Shown: piece by piece, positions 18,022 to 25,039 of the stretch
Layout: each line of letters opens with the position of its first letter
Position numbering within the stretch: the first letter of the stretch is position 1
Source of the DNA: UMGS1370 sp046957575
Lineage (GTDB): Bacteria > Bacillota > Clostridia > Lachnospirales > Lachnospiraceae
Length of the DNA: 64,000 bases
NCBI GenBank assembly: GCA_046957575.1
Contig: JBKUOG010000005.1
Coordinates: 73,257 to 137,256 of the forward strand
Reading direction: 5' to 3'
The notes under the pieces: model-generated
Database searches by the model: none
What the model saw: the letters and a program-made list of their open reading frames with translations, nothing else
Told to the model about the DNA's origin: nothing
Translations under genes and position numbers: made by a program

Positions 18022-18843
18022 TCAAACCGATTCTTTTTCTTTAGAAAAATCCGATGTCAAGTCAAAATTATGTTTCATTGGACCGGAACCTTTGCCCAAA
18101 TCCAGCATAGCAGTCAATGCACCGGAAATGTAATCTTTTGCTCTTTGTACAGATTCAACAAGAGTAAATCCCTTGGCAAGATTGGAAGCTATGGCACTTG
18201 AAAGTGTACAGCCTGTTCCATGCGTATTCGGATTGTTGATGCGTTTTCCTTTAAACCACACCAGTCCTCCGTTTGCATAGAGCAGATCGTTTGAATCGTT
18301 AATACTGTGACCGCCTTTTAATAAAACCGCACAATGATAACTATCACCAATCCGTTTCGCAGCCCTTAGCATATCATCTTCTGTCTTAATGATAAGACCG
18401 GAGAGAATTTCAGCTTCCGGAATATTGGGAGTTGCCAGTGCTGCTATTGGCAGCAATTCATCGATAAGTATCTGCACAGCATTGTCTTTCATCAGGGCAG
18501 ATCCTGATGTTGCCACCATCACAGGGTCAACAACCACATTTTTTGCATGATACCATTTCAGTCTATCCACTATTACATGAATTAGTTCGCTGGAAGAAAC
18601 CATGCCTATCTTGACTGCATCAGGGTAGATATCTTCAAATATTACATCAATTTGCTGTTTCAAAAATTCAGGCGTTGATTCCTGGATTGCCTTTACACCG
18701 GTTGTGTTTTGCGCTGTGAGTGCTGTAATTGCACTCATGCCATAAACACCATTCATGGTCATTGTTTTTAGATCGGCTTGAATACCGGCGCCTCCACTGC
18801 AGTCGCTTCCTGCAATGGTCAATGCTGTTTTCATTTTCATCAT
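18022..18843 (-). CDS. thiD: HMP/HMP-phosphate kinase ThiD
   Basis: A 273-residue ribokinase-fold kinase that phosphorylates hydroxymethylpyrimidine and its phosphate to HMP-PP. Signatures are TIAGSDCSGGAGIQADLKT at the N-terminus, VVDPVMVATSGSALM, LLKGGH and the anion-hole motif NTHGTGCTLSSAIA. ATG at 18843 lies eight bases after AAGGAG, so the longer upstream frame is not used. It lies between the thiamine-binding protein and thiC. Confidence 0.97.
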   Translation of the reverse strand: MMKMKTALTIAGSDCSGGAGIQADLKTMTMNGVYGMSAITALTAQNTTGVKAIQESTPEFLKQQIDVIFEDIYPDAVKIGMVSSSELIHVIVDRLKWYHAKNVVVDPVMVATSGSALMKDNAVQILIDELLPIAALATPNIPEAEILSGLIIKTEDDMLRAAKRIGDSYHCAVLLKGGHSINDSNDLLYANGGLVWFKGKRINNPNTHGTGCTLSSAIASNLAKGFTLVESVQRAKDYISGALTAMLDLGKGSGPMKHNFDLTSDFSKEKESV

Positions 18844-18918
18844 TTTTGTATCTCCTTCGTGTTTCAGCATCGTTTTATATAGCGGCATAAGGTGGTGCCC
18901 CCAATGCGCCGCTTTCTT

Positions 18919-19215
18919 TTACTGATATTTTCCTGTTTTTTGTCGAATTGTAAGAATGTCTCCATCTGGACAATATACTGCTTTGATATACGCAGAAACT
19001 TTAGGCGAACCGGAACGAACCGCAATCTTCAGGCACTCCCTGGCAATATCCATCAGTTCGTCAAAGTTATCGCCTTCAATGGTAGTTTCAAAGGCCCCTA
19101 CCTGACAGGTCAGTCCAGTACCTTGTATGTAGGCAATCACATCATCTACAATACGGCAAACTTCTGCATCGGTTTCGACTTTTGGTAAAACTTGAATCGC
19201 TATACTTGCACTCAT
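18919..19215 (-). CDS. thiamine-binding protein, MTH1187/YkoF type
   Basis: A 98-residue ferredoxin-like-fold protein of the thiamine-binding family (older name DUF77): SIAIQVLPKVETDAEVCRIVDDVIAYI, then TCQVGAFETTIEGD and ARECLKIAVRSGSPKVSAYIK. Family members bind thiamine or its pyrimidine part in the cytoplasm. It overlaps the preceding HAD gene by four bases (ATGA), which supports co-translation. Confidence 0.85.
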   Translation of the reverse strand: MSASIAIQVLPKVETDAEVCRIVDDVIAYIQGTGLTCQVGAFETTIEGDNFDELMDIARECLKIAVRSGSPKVSAYIKAVYCPDGDILTIRQKTGKYQ

Positions 19216-19844
19216 GTTGTTTCCTCCCAGTTCAGAATAATTTTATCTGCGATTTTCTCTATTATCCTCCAATTTTTAGCAGAACTGTTATCATACACAG
19301 CAACGGCATAATATCCTGCATCTTTAGCTGTCTGCACCGCATACAGAGCATCCTCATAAATGGCGATCTCTTCCGGCAAAGCATTCAGTCTTCTGGCAGC
19401 CTCATGGTAGATAATGGGACTGCTCTTCCCGCTTCCCACTGTTTCGCAGGAAAGCAGAAATTCAAAGTATTCCCGCACTCCCAAACGCCTCAAACAGGAT
19501 TCCATCAGATACTCTGCTGTAGCCGATGCAACACACATTCGGACACCTCTGTTTTTCAGTATCTGAAGGTACTCCCTTACACCGGGTTTCAACGGAATAT
19601 CGTTCTTGTAATGTTCATCCATCATGGCATTCATTTCTGCTTCCAGATTTCCAGACAGGCCAAATTCCCGTTGAAATAAAGCTGCGGATTCAGACATGGT
19701 CATAGGCTTGATGCGTTCCAGAATATCTTCCGGAATCTGCTTTATTTTCTTGCTGTTCAAGTATTCCGATGCGAGATTTTTCCAGAAAATCATGGAATCT
19801 ATCAGTGTCCCATCCATATCGAAAATGGCAAATTGCTTATCCAT
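19212..19844 (-). CDS. HAD-family phosphatase in the thiamine operon
   Basis: 210 residues with all four HAD motifs: FDMDGTLIDS, a Ser/Thr after VCVASAT-like MCVASAT, GKSSPIIY, and IYEDALYAVQTAKDAG. It resembles the beta-phosphoglucomutase-like subgroup with a helical cap. Its place between thiE and the thiamine-binding protein suggests a thiamine-monophosphate or HMP-phosphate phosphatase (inference). ATG at 19844 overlaps the end of thiE by 8 bases. Confidence 0.85.
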   Translation of the reverse strand: MDKQFAIFDMDGTLIDSMIFWKNLASEYLNSKKIKQIPEDILERIKPMTMSESAALFQREFGLSGNLEAEMNAMMDEHYKNDIPLKPGVREYLQILKNRGVRMCVASATAEYLMESCLRRLGVREYFEFLLSCETVGSGKSSPIIYHEAARRLNALPEEIAIYEDALYAVQTAKDAGYYAVAVYDNSSAKNWRIIEKIADKIILNWEETT

Positions 19845-20496
19845 GAGCAACCATCTCCTTGGAAAGTTCCAAAAGTCGGGCAGTTGCCTTACCAGGATCT
19901 TCAGATGCAAAGATGGCAGATACTACTGCCACACCATCTACACCGCTGCCGGATAATTCCATCAGATTTTTGCCATTAATACCGCCAATGGCAACCACAG
20001 GAATAGAAACCGCACTTGTAATTTCTTTCAGTTTTTCTACTGTCAGGCTGCGGGCATCTTTCTTAGTATTGGTTCCAAATACGGCGCCAACGCCGATATA
20101 GTCTGCTCCTGCATTTTCTGCGGCAATCGCTTCCTCTACGGTTCCTGCAGAGATTCCTAAAATTTTGGTTTCACCAATTATACCGCGAATATCCCGACCT
20201 TTTATATCGGACTGCCCCACATGAACACCATCTGCATCAACTGCCAGAGCGATTTCCACACTATCATTGACCACATAGGGAATCTTGCGGCGAATGCACA
20301 GTTCCTTTAGTTTTGCAGCTTCAGTCTGAAAAGCATCTGCATCCAAATCTTTTTCACGAATCTGAAGAAAGGTTGCCCCGTTGTTCAAGATGTCCTCACA
20401 GACAGACCAAAGCTCTTGACCTTCTTTCAGCCAGCTCCGGTCCGTCACAGCATAGAGAAGCATCCCCCTGCGAATATCATCTTTTGTAAATCTCAT
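19837..20496 (-). CDS. thiE: thiamine-phosphate synthase ThiE
   Basis: A 219-residue TIM-barrel enzyme that joins HMP-PP and thiazole phosphate to thiamine monophosphate. Signatures are LYAVTDRSWL, TFLQIREKDLD, VVNDSVEIALAVDADGVHVGQSD, YIGVGAVFGTNTKKDA and VVAIGGIN. It overlaps thiM by 20 bases. Start: ATG after AAGGAG. Confidence 0.97.
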   Translation of the reverse strand: MRFTKDDIRRGMLLYAVTDRSWLKEGQELWSVCEDILNNGATFLQIREKDLDADAFQTEAAKLKELCIRRKIPYVVNDSVEIALAVDADGVHVGQSDIKGRDIRGIIGETKILGISAGTVEEAIAAENAGADYIGVGAVFGTNTKKDARSLTVEKLKEITSAVSIPVVAIGGINGKNLMELSGSGVDGVAVVSAIFASEDPGKATARLLELSKEMVAHG

Positions 20497-21301
20497 AATA
20501 TACTCCTTTTTTCAATTGTTGTTCCCTCAGATTAAATACTGCATCAATCAAATCATTCCGAAATGTAGCATTTCCAGTTCCATTGCACAGCCGTTTTTCT
20601 TCAGCAATCTCACCGCTGATCCCCATAACTGCCATGGCAGCGCACGCTGCAAAAAAAGAATCTTCACAGGCACCGCAAAATGCGCCAATCAAAGATGTCA
20701 GCATACAGCCGCTGCCAGTAATCCGAGCCATGGTAGCACAGCCATTTCGCAGAACACAACTTTCTTTGCCATTTGAAACCACATCAATTTTTCCGGAAAT
20801 GGCAATTACCGTCTCCAACTCCTTCGCCAAATCTGCTGCCATAGAAATCACAGCATCTAAATTATCCTCTGTAATCTCATCCAAATCGCTTACATCCACA
20901 CCTTTGCCAGTAACCTGCTGTCCTGCCAGATAGCGAATTTCGGAAGCGTTTCCCCGAATCACAGTAAAATGAACATTATTGAGAAGCCGCTTTGCGTTTT
21001 CCCTGCGAAGCCGGGTTCCTCCGGCTCCCACCGGATCAAGAATTACCGGTTTTCCTATTCGATTGGCTTCCTTACCTGCCAATATCATCGAATCAATATT
21101 GTTTATAGCTCCCATGTTGCACACCAGTGCCTGTACATTGCTGACAGCTTCTTCTACTTCCAGAGGGTGGCTTGCCATGGTTGGACTTCCACCACAAGCC
21201 AAAATCATATTGGCGCAATCATTAACTGTGACAAAATTAGTAATACACTGCACCAGTGGTTTTCTATGCCGTACCGCTGTCAAAACCTTTTCAAAATCCA
21301 T
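20477..21301 (-). CDS. thiM: hydroxyethylthiazole kinase ThiM
   Basis: A 274-residue ribokinase-like enzyme that phosphorylates salvaged hydroxyethylthiazole. Signatures are PLVQCITNFVTVNDCANMILACGGSP, MASHPLEVEEA, VILDPVGAGGTRLR, VIRGNASEI and ITGSGCMLTSLIGAF. ATG at 21301 lies directly after the thiW stop. It provides the only thiazole source visible in this operon, since thiG, thiS, thiF and thiH are absent. Confidence 0.97.
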   Translation of the reverse strand: MDFEKVLTAVRHRKPLVQCITNFVTVNDCANMILACGGSPTMASHPLEVEEAVSNVQALVCNMGAINNIDSMILAGKEANRIGKPVILDPVGAGGTRLRRENAKRLLNNVHFTVIRGNASEIRYLAGQQVTGKGVDVSDLDEITEDNLDAVISMAADLAKELETVIAISGKIDVVSNGKESCVLRNGCATMARITGSGCMLTSLIGAFCGACEDSFFAACAAMAVMGISGEIAEEKRLCNGTGNATFRNDLIDAVFNLREQQLKKGVYYEIYKR

Positions 21302-21303
21302 CC

Positions 21304-21810
21304 TTATTGCTCCATTTCTGCCAAAAAGTGCTCCAGTACCTTTGAACGTTTCAGAATGATTAGCGCCATCACACCCATAAATCCGCCAACTACCGCCGAG
21401 GGAGTATAAAATGGGATATAATACAGTGGATTCCGAATATCCAATCCATAAAACCACCTCATCAGCGGATAGGAAGCCAACGCGCCAAAAAGTCCTGTTC
21501 CAATAATCTCACCAACACAGACCAGGTAGATATTTTTTGTTTTTCTCCACAAAAGACCACCCAAAACAGGTCCAAAGACAGCACCAGTAACAGCCTGGAT
21601 GGTTCTGCCGGACATCATACGCATAACACCACATAAGAATGCACTGAGACAAGCCCACCAGGGCCCCAGAAACACAGCGGCTATCACATCCACAAAATGC
21701 TGAAATGGGGCCATTGAAGGAAAATACACGAAGGTATTTAAGACAAATGCCATACCGGCGAAAATGGCACACAGCACCATCTTTTTGATATTCGATTTGT
21801 TTTTTTTCAT
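21304..21810 (-). CDS. thiW: ThiW, thiazole ECF-transporter substrate subunit
   Basis: A 168-residue membrane protein with about five or six hydrophobic segments, matching the ThiW S-component family (AGMAFVLNTFVYFPSMAPFQHFVDVIAAVFLGPWWA, VMRMMSGRTIQAVTGAVFGPVLGG). S-components bind the substrate and share an ECF energising module encoded elsewhere. Being paired with thiM right behind a TPP riboswitch, it is assigned to thiazole uptake. Start: ATG after AAAAGGAG. Confidence 0.93.
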   Translation of the reverse strand: MKKNKSNIKKMVLCAIFAGMAFVLNTFVYFPSMAPFQHFVDVIAAVFLGPWWACLSAFLCGVMRMMSGRTIQAVTGAVFGPVLGGLLWRKTKNIYLVCVGEIIGTGLFGALASYPLMRWFYGLDIRNPLYYIPFYTPSAVVGGFMGVMALIILKRSKVLEHFLAEMEQ

Positions 21811-21831
21811 AAAAACTCCTTTTCAAAACAG

Positions 21832-21861
21832 GAAACGGCCGTATTCAGCAACGTTTCCAAA
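21832..21861 (-). promoter_or_regulatory. leader hairpin ahead of thiW
   Basis: A 7-bp stem (GGAAACG/CGTTTCC) lies between the riboswitch terminator and the thiW ribosome site. It is not followed by a T-run, so it is not a terminator. It may stabilise the message or gate translation. Confidence 0.35.
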
Positions 21862-21937
21862 AATGGGGCTGCTATCTTAAGGCGCTCCCCCTCAGTCCCA
21901 CAAATAAGTGGATTTCTTTTCCTCCCTTCTCAAAAGA

Positions 21938-21976
21938 TAAAAAAACAGGAAGATCCCTTTTATGGTATCCTCCTGT
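21938..21976 (-). terminator. riboswitch-controlled intrinsic terminator
   Basis: On the minus strand ACAGGAGGAT pairs with ATCTTCCTGT (one wobble/mismatch) and is followed by eight T residues. It directly follows the TPP aptamer and so is the expected expression platform. Confidence 0.85.
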
Positions 21977-21984
21977 AATAGATT

Positions 21985-22078
21985 AAAATCTTTTCCTACG
22001 GTGGCATTATCCACATCAGGTATAAGGGTCGAAGGTGATACCTTCCTCTCAGCCTGTCGTCACAAGCTCCCCTGTATT
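21985..22078 (-). promoter_or_regulatory. TPP riboswitch (THI element)
   Basis: The minus strand shows the conserved THI-box parts in order: CAGGGGAGC, CTGAGAGGAAGG, CGACCCTTATACCTGAT, then GTGGATAATGCCACCGTAGG. It precedes thiW and is followed by an intrinsic terminator, so TPP should switch the whole operon off by premature termination. Confidence 0.96.
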
Positions 22079-22090
22079 TATTTTTGTAAT

Positions 22091-22119
22091 ATTATATACC
22101 TGGTTTTTGGGAAATACAA
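22091..22119 (-). promoter_or_regulatory. sigma-A promoter of the thiamine operon
   Basis: On the minus strand TTGTAT (22119-22114), 17 bases, TATAAT (22096-22091). It starts transcription just before the riboswitch. Confidence 0.75.
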
Positions 22120-22253
22120 GTCTTTTCTAAAAAGACAGGAATATATTTGAGTTTGATACCTCAAAACAAGAGTCACTGTATTCCCATCGTATTTCATCCA
22201 AACCGGAAAATCCCTCATGGATAAAAAAATTTCAAAAATTTATTTTATTTTAA

Positions 22254-22282
22254 TTGACATTCATTATTTAAGGCAGTATGAT
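22254..22282 (+). promoter_or_regulatory. strong sigma-A promoter
   Basis: TTGACA at 22254-22259, a 17-base spacer and TATGAT at 22277-22282. A transcript from here would run into the structured RNA and MazF-like region. A second -10-like TATAAT lies at 22352-22357. Confidence 0.7.
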
Positions 22283-22390
22283 TAAACCCAACACTTGATT
22301 TAAGAAAATCATTTTGTAGATATTACCAGTGGATTTTTTCTAAAAATCGTGTATAATATAAGTGAGCAGAGATATGTAGACTGCACTTTC

Positions 22391-22413
22391 ACACTTGCTA
22401 ACAAGTGTTTTTT
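22391..22413 (+). terminator. small terminator-like hairpin
   Basis: ACACTTG/CAAGTGT with a CTAA loop, followed by TTTTTT. The 7-bp stem is short, so it may act as an attenuator rather than a full stop. Confidence 0.45.
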
Positions 22414-22477
22414 GGCTGACGAAGCCACCATTGAAAGGATAATTTGACCGACGAGGTCTCTCTGGTTCTCCAGAGTA

Positions 22478-22506
22478 GGGTATGGTTAGCGCCATACCCT
22501 TTTTTT
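22478..22506 (+). terminator. Rho-independent terminator of the structured RNA
   Basis: GGGTATGG pairs with CCATACCC over a 6-base loop, followed by seven T residues. Confidence 0.8.
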
Positions 22507-22511
22507 ATATG

Positions 22512-22592
22512 TGCACAGCCGTATAAGGAATTTAGCAGCTTTGCTGCATACGGCTGGCACGAACGAGCAGGAGAAAGAGTTCCTCCTGCTCG
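22512..22592 (+). promoter_or_regulatory. two further strong hairpins in the toxin leader
   Basis: ACAGCCGTAT-type arms (CAGCCGTAT at 22516-22524 with ATACGGCTG at 22548-22556, with an inner GCAGC/GCTGC stem) and CGAGCAGGAG/CTCCTGCTCG (22564-22573 with 22583-22592). They fill the space between the terminator and the MazF-like reading frame. Confidence 0.55.
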
Positions 22593-22618
22593 ATTAATAA
22601 AACTAAGGCGACAGGCCA

Positions 22619-23292
22619 TTGAACGAATATCTGAAGGCACAAAACAAAACCAACGAAATAATCATCGCCAATCACTTCACCAGCAATGAACTGGATCGTT
22701 TTTCAGCATCTGATTTTCGCTGGGCTGATAACAGAACAAGGCAATTCCGGCACAGGCAGGTAAAAAAAGGGAAATCTATCAGTTTGAGTTTGGCAAGAAT
22801 TATAAACCCGAAATGTCCTATGAGCACAGAGGTCTGGTCATTGGCGTAAAGCAGAAATCACTTTATGTTCTGCCTATTTTCTCCTATGATCCTGCAAAAC
22901 ATCCGGATGTCTACCACCCCACAGACAATCCTGCTTCCAAAAGTGATATGTTTTTATTGAAGGCAAGTGAATTTTCATTCATCAGCCATGATTCCGTACT
23001 GAAACTGAATGATATCCGAACAGTCAGTGTCAACCGCATCCTTTATCAGCAGAATGGCATGATAGCTCCTGTCTCTGATACATATAAGCAGATCGAACAG
23101 CTCGTTTTACAAAAATACTTTCCAAGTTTTTACTATGACTACAGCCAGCTTCAGCAAAAGGCAGTTTCACTGGAAGAACAGCAAAAGGAAAATGATGCTG
23201 CCCTAAAAAAACTCACATCCGAGAATGAAGAATTAAAGAGACAAATTGCTGCATTGCAGGAACAGCTTTCCAAAAACAACGCTAATCAATAG
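22619..23292 (+). pseudogene. frameshifted MazF/PemK-like toxin gene
   Basis: Two frames together encode one MazF-like protein. The first frame (TTG at 22619) reads through ADNRTRQFRHRQVKKG. After the run A7G3 near 22761-22770 the family text continues in the +1 frame as EIYQFEFGKNYKPEMSYEHRGLVIGVKQKSLY, then HDSVLKLNDIRTVSVNRILYQ, the usual MazF ending. One missing base in that run would explain the break. Residues after about 215 form a heptad-like coiled coil (LKKLTSENEELKRQIAALQEQL). MazF-type toxins are ribosome-independent ribonucleases. No protein antitoxin gene is visible upstream, only the structured RNA. ToxN of type III systems has the same fold, so that assignment is also possible. 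Confidence 0.6.
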
Positions 23293-23299
23293 CATTTAA

Positions 23300-23335
23300 C
23301 GGCACTTCCATCAATCCGGAAGTGCCGCTTTTTTA
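23300..23335 (+). terminator. Rho-independent terminator after the MazF-like gene
   Basis: GGCACTTCC (23301-23309) pairs with GGAAGTGCC (23318-23326), followed by GCTTTTTT. Confidence 0.85.
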
Positions 23336-23366
23336 ATCTTTTTTATGAATCGATGGACGAAAAGGT

Positions 23367-23480
23367 ATGACTGCTGCTTTTGGCGGTTTGCCGTTAGACA
23401 CAGAACCCGTCAATTTGAAGCTCCTAAGCGTACAGCCCTATGACAATGGTGCTGTCTGGCTTCGGTATGCTCTGCACTGA
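23367..23480 (+). CDS. unrecognised 37-residue reading frame
   Basis: ATG at 23367 (weak site AAAGG) opens a 37-residue frame, starting MTAAFGGLPLDTEPVN and ending DNGAVWLRYALH, directly ahead of a strong terminator. Composition looks protein-like. It may be a small gene or the 3' stub of a lost mobile-element gene. I do not recognise it. Confidence 0.3.
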   Translation: MTAAFGGLPLDTEPVNLKLLSVQPYDNGAVWLRYALH

Positions 23481-23514
23481 TTGTTCTGCAAGTAAATCGT
23501 AATTTCACGTAAAA

Positions 23515-23566
23515 AGCAAAACCGGCAGCAAGGATTCTTTCCCTGTTGCCGATTTTGCTGCTTTTT
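23515..23566 (+). terminator. Rho-independent terminator
   Basis: A 19-base arm at 23515-23533 pairs with 23541-23559 with a few wobbles and is followed by GCTTTTT. It ends plus-strand transcription before the duplicated rlmD tail. Confidence 0.8.
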
Positions 23567-23597
23567 AGCCATTCAAAGGCTTTAATAAAGTATTAAA

Positions 23598-23924
23598 TCA
23601 TCCCAAAATACTCAAATGCTTCCATGCTTTTTCTTTCTCCGGCGGGCATTGCGGCTGCTTAGCATCCCCAGCCTTCGGCTTATTATAATTCTCACGCTCG
23701 ATGATACTACATTTCTGCTTCACCTGAGCAATATACAGACTGCTGACCTTCATACCGCTATGCTCCAGCACATAGTCCTTAATCTGCGTATAGGCTGCCC
23801 CATCCTGAAATTCTGACATATCCATATCTTCCAAAGAGAACTCAACACGAATCTTCTTTAAGTCGATTTATCCCTTGGAAAGTAAGACAACCGCATCAAT
23901 ATGTGCATCATTGTCCAAACCGCA
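23598..23924 (-). pseudogene. remnant 3' end of an rlmD-like methyltransferase gene
   Basis: Read on the minus strand the frame gives NDAHIDAVVLLSKG, then TAA (23870-23868), then in the same frame IDLKKIRVEFSLEDMDMSEF and a 78-residue module (HSGMKVSSLYIAQVKQKCSIIERENYNKP) to the stop at 23598. VVLLSKG is the usual end of RlmD/RumA, and the module matches the one behind the intact rlmD at 27098-27361 closely. Most of the methyltransferase is missing. This appears to be a displaced 3' end left by insertion of an island, or by recombination between two copies. Confidence 0.7.
23871..23882. repeat. left copy of 12-bp direct repeat
   Basis: TCCCTTGGAAAG, identical to 27374-27385 and located at the same point of the rlmD 3' coding sequence. 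It is a possible attachment-site core for the RhuM/OLD island. Confidence 0.5.
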
Positions 23925-23936
23925 TCACATATCTTT

Positions 23937-24950
23937 TTATTTCTTATCCGCTTTTTGTTCCAACATTTTTATAGAGTTCAAATAATCCTCTTCTACATCA
24001 CTAATGGTTCTAGCTTTATATTTCTTATATTCATCTGTTGCCTTATTAACAGCCTGCTTATGAGAGACATTTCCATTTTCCTGCAATAGCTGCTCTCCAG
24101 TCATTGTAAGAATACGATCCAGATGTTCGGCCCAATCTTTCATAGTCATTGCCTGTTCACGCTCTGCTTGACGTTCCGCAAAATCCAAATATCCAGATAC
24201 AAGCTGCCCCATCGCACGAAGTTCTTTTTCATCCAAATAGTTTTTGGCTACAACTGCTTCTTTCAATGTCGGCTGTTTTCCAGCAAATGCAGTAAGTCCC
24301 ATAAAATCCTTTTCCGCATCTGCTCTTGTATAAATAACCTCCGCTGCAGTTTGTCCATGAATCGCATAATGAATTTTATTCTGGACTTTTTTGAAAAATT
24401 GAATGGAAATTTCAGCTTTGGGATCATAGTCAATGCTGGTAGCATAGATTTCCAGAACCTGTCTGTAAAATACCTTTTCTGAAGCACGAATATCTCTGAT
24501 TCTTTCAAGTAATTCCTTGAAATATCCGCCTCCACCCAAATTTTTCAGACGTTCATCATCCATAGCAAAACCCTTTTTCATATATTCTTTTAAAATATTC
24601 GTTGCCCAGATTCTGAACTGTGTGCCACGTTTGGATTTTACACGATAGCCAACGGAAATAATGACATCCAAATTATAATAACAAATCTCTCTTGCAACCT
24701 GTCTGTCACCTTCCATTTGAACTGTTGCAAAAAATGCAACAGTTCCCTCTCGAACAAGTTCACCCTCTGAATAAATATTTTTTATATGTCTGGAAATCGT
24801 CGATTTATCTCTCTGAAACAATTCAGCCATTTGATCAATAGATAACCAGACCGTATCTTCATCAAAAGTTGTTTCAATCTTAGTCAGACCATCTTCTGTA
24901 GTGTAAATAATCATGTGTGATTTTTGATTTATATTATTCTGGTTATTCAC
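23937..24950 (-). CDS. RhuM family protein
   Basis: A 337-residue member of the RhuM family (first named as a Salmonella virulence protein). The N-terminal part is a helix-turn-helix-like block (VWLSIDQMAELFQRDKSTISRHIKNIYSEGEL), followed by CYYNLDVIISVGYRVKSKRGTQFRIWATNILKEYMKKGF and a helical Fic-like/uncharacterised C-terminus with AIHGQTAAEVIYTRADAEKDFMGLT. RhuM genes often sit in defence or restriction islands, but their biochemical role is not settled. It is co-oriented with the OLD-type gene 90 bases upstream. GTG at 24950 is chosen because GGGGAGG lies six bases before it. Confidence 0.85.
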   Translation of the reverse strand: MNNQNNINQKSHMIIYTTEDGLTKIETTFDEDTVWLSIDQMAELFQRDKSTISRHIKNIYSEGELVREGTVAFFATVQMEGDRQVAREICYYNLDVIISVGYRVKSKRGTQFRIWATNILKEYMKKGFAMDDERLKNLGGGGYFKELLERIRDIRASEKVFYRQVLEIYATSIDYDPKAEISIQFFKKVQNKIHYAIHGQTAAEVIYTRADAEKDFMGLTAFAGKQPTLKEAVVAKNYLDEKELRAMGQLVSGYLDFAERQAEREQAMTMKDWAEHLDRILTMTGEQLLQENGNVSHKQAVNKATDEYKKYKARTISDVEEDYLNSIKMLEQKADKK

Positions 24951-25039
24951 TTTATTCCTCCCCAAAGTTTCTCGATTTTCCTAATACCAGGAAAATTACT
25001 TTATTTGCGCTCTATGCTGCAAACGTGTTATTTATTTTT

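Larger units (their letters stand above)
22364..22507 (+). ncRNA. candidate structured RNA ahead of MazF-like gene
   Basis: A run of four perfect hairpins: 22391-22408 (7-bp stem, then T6), 22414-22426 and 22446-22458 (4-bp stems with the identical loop GACGA), 22460-22475 (CTCTGG/CCAGAG), then a terminator stem. A good promoter lies upstream and a T7-tailed terminator closes it, so a discrete RNA of about 140-220 nt is plausible. I do not recognise the family. Terminator-then-toxin order recalls type III toxin-antitoxin loci (inference). Confidence 0.45.

Noticed and set aside
17005..18201. A 398-codon open frame on the plus strand
   Set aside because: It is antisense to thiC and thiD, which are unmistakable, has low-complexity Cys/His/Ser-rich text and no ribosome site.
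22414..22458. Guanidine-II (mini-ykkC) riboswitch suggested by two hairpins with ACGA in the loops
   Set aside because: That class needs a 4-base ACGR loop closed by a G-C pair. Here the loops are five bases (GACGA) closed by U-A and C-G, and no guanidine exporter gene follows.
22364..22600. CRISPR array suggested by closely spaced palindromes
   Set aside because: The hairpins differ in sequence, there are no equal repeats with spacers, and no cas gene is present.
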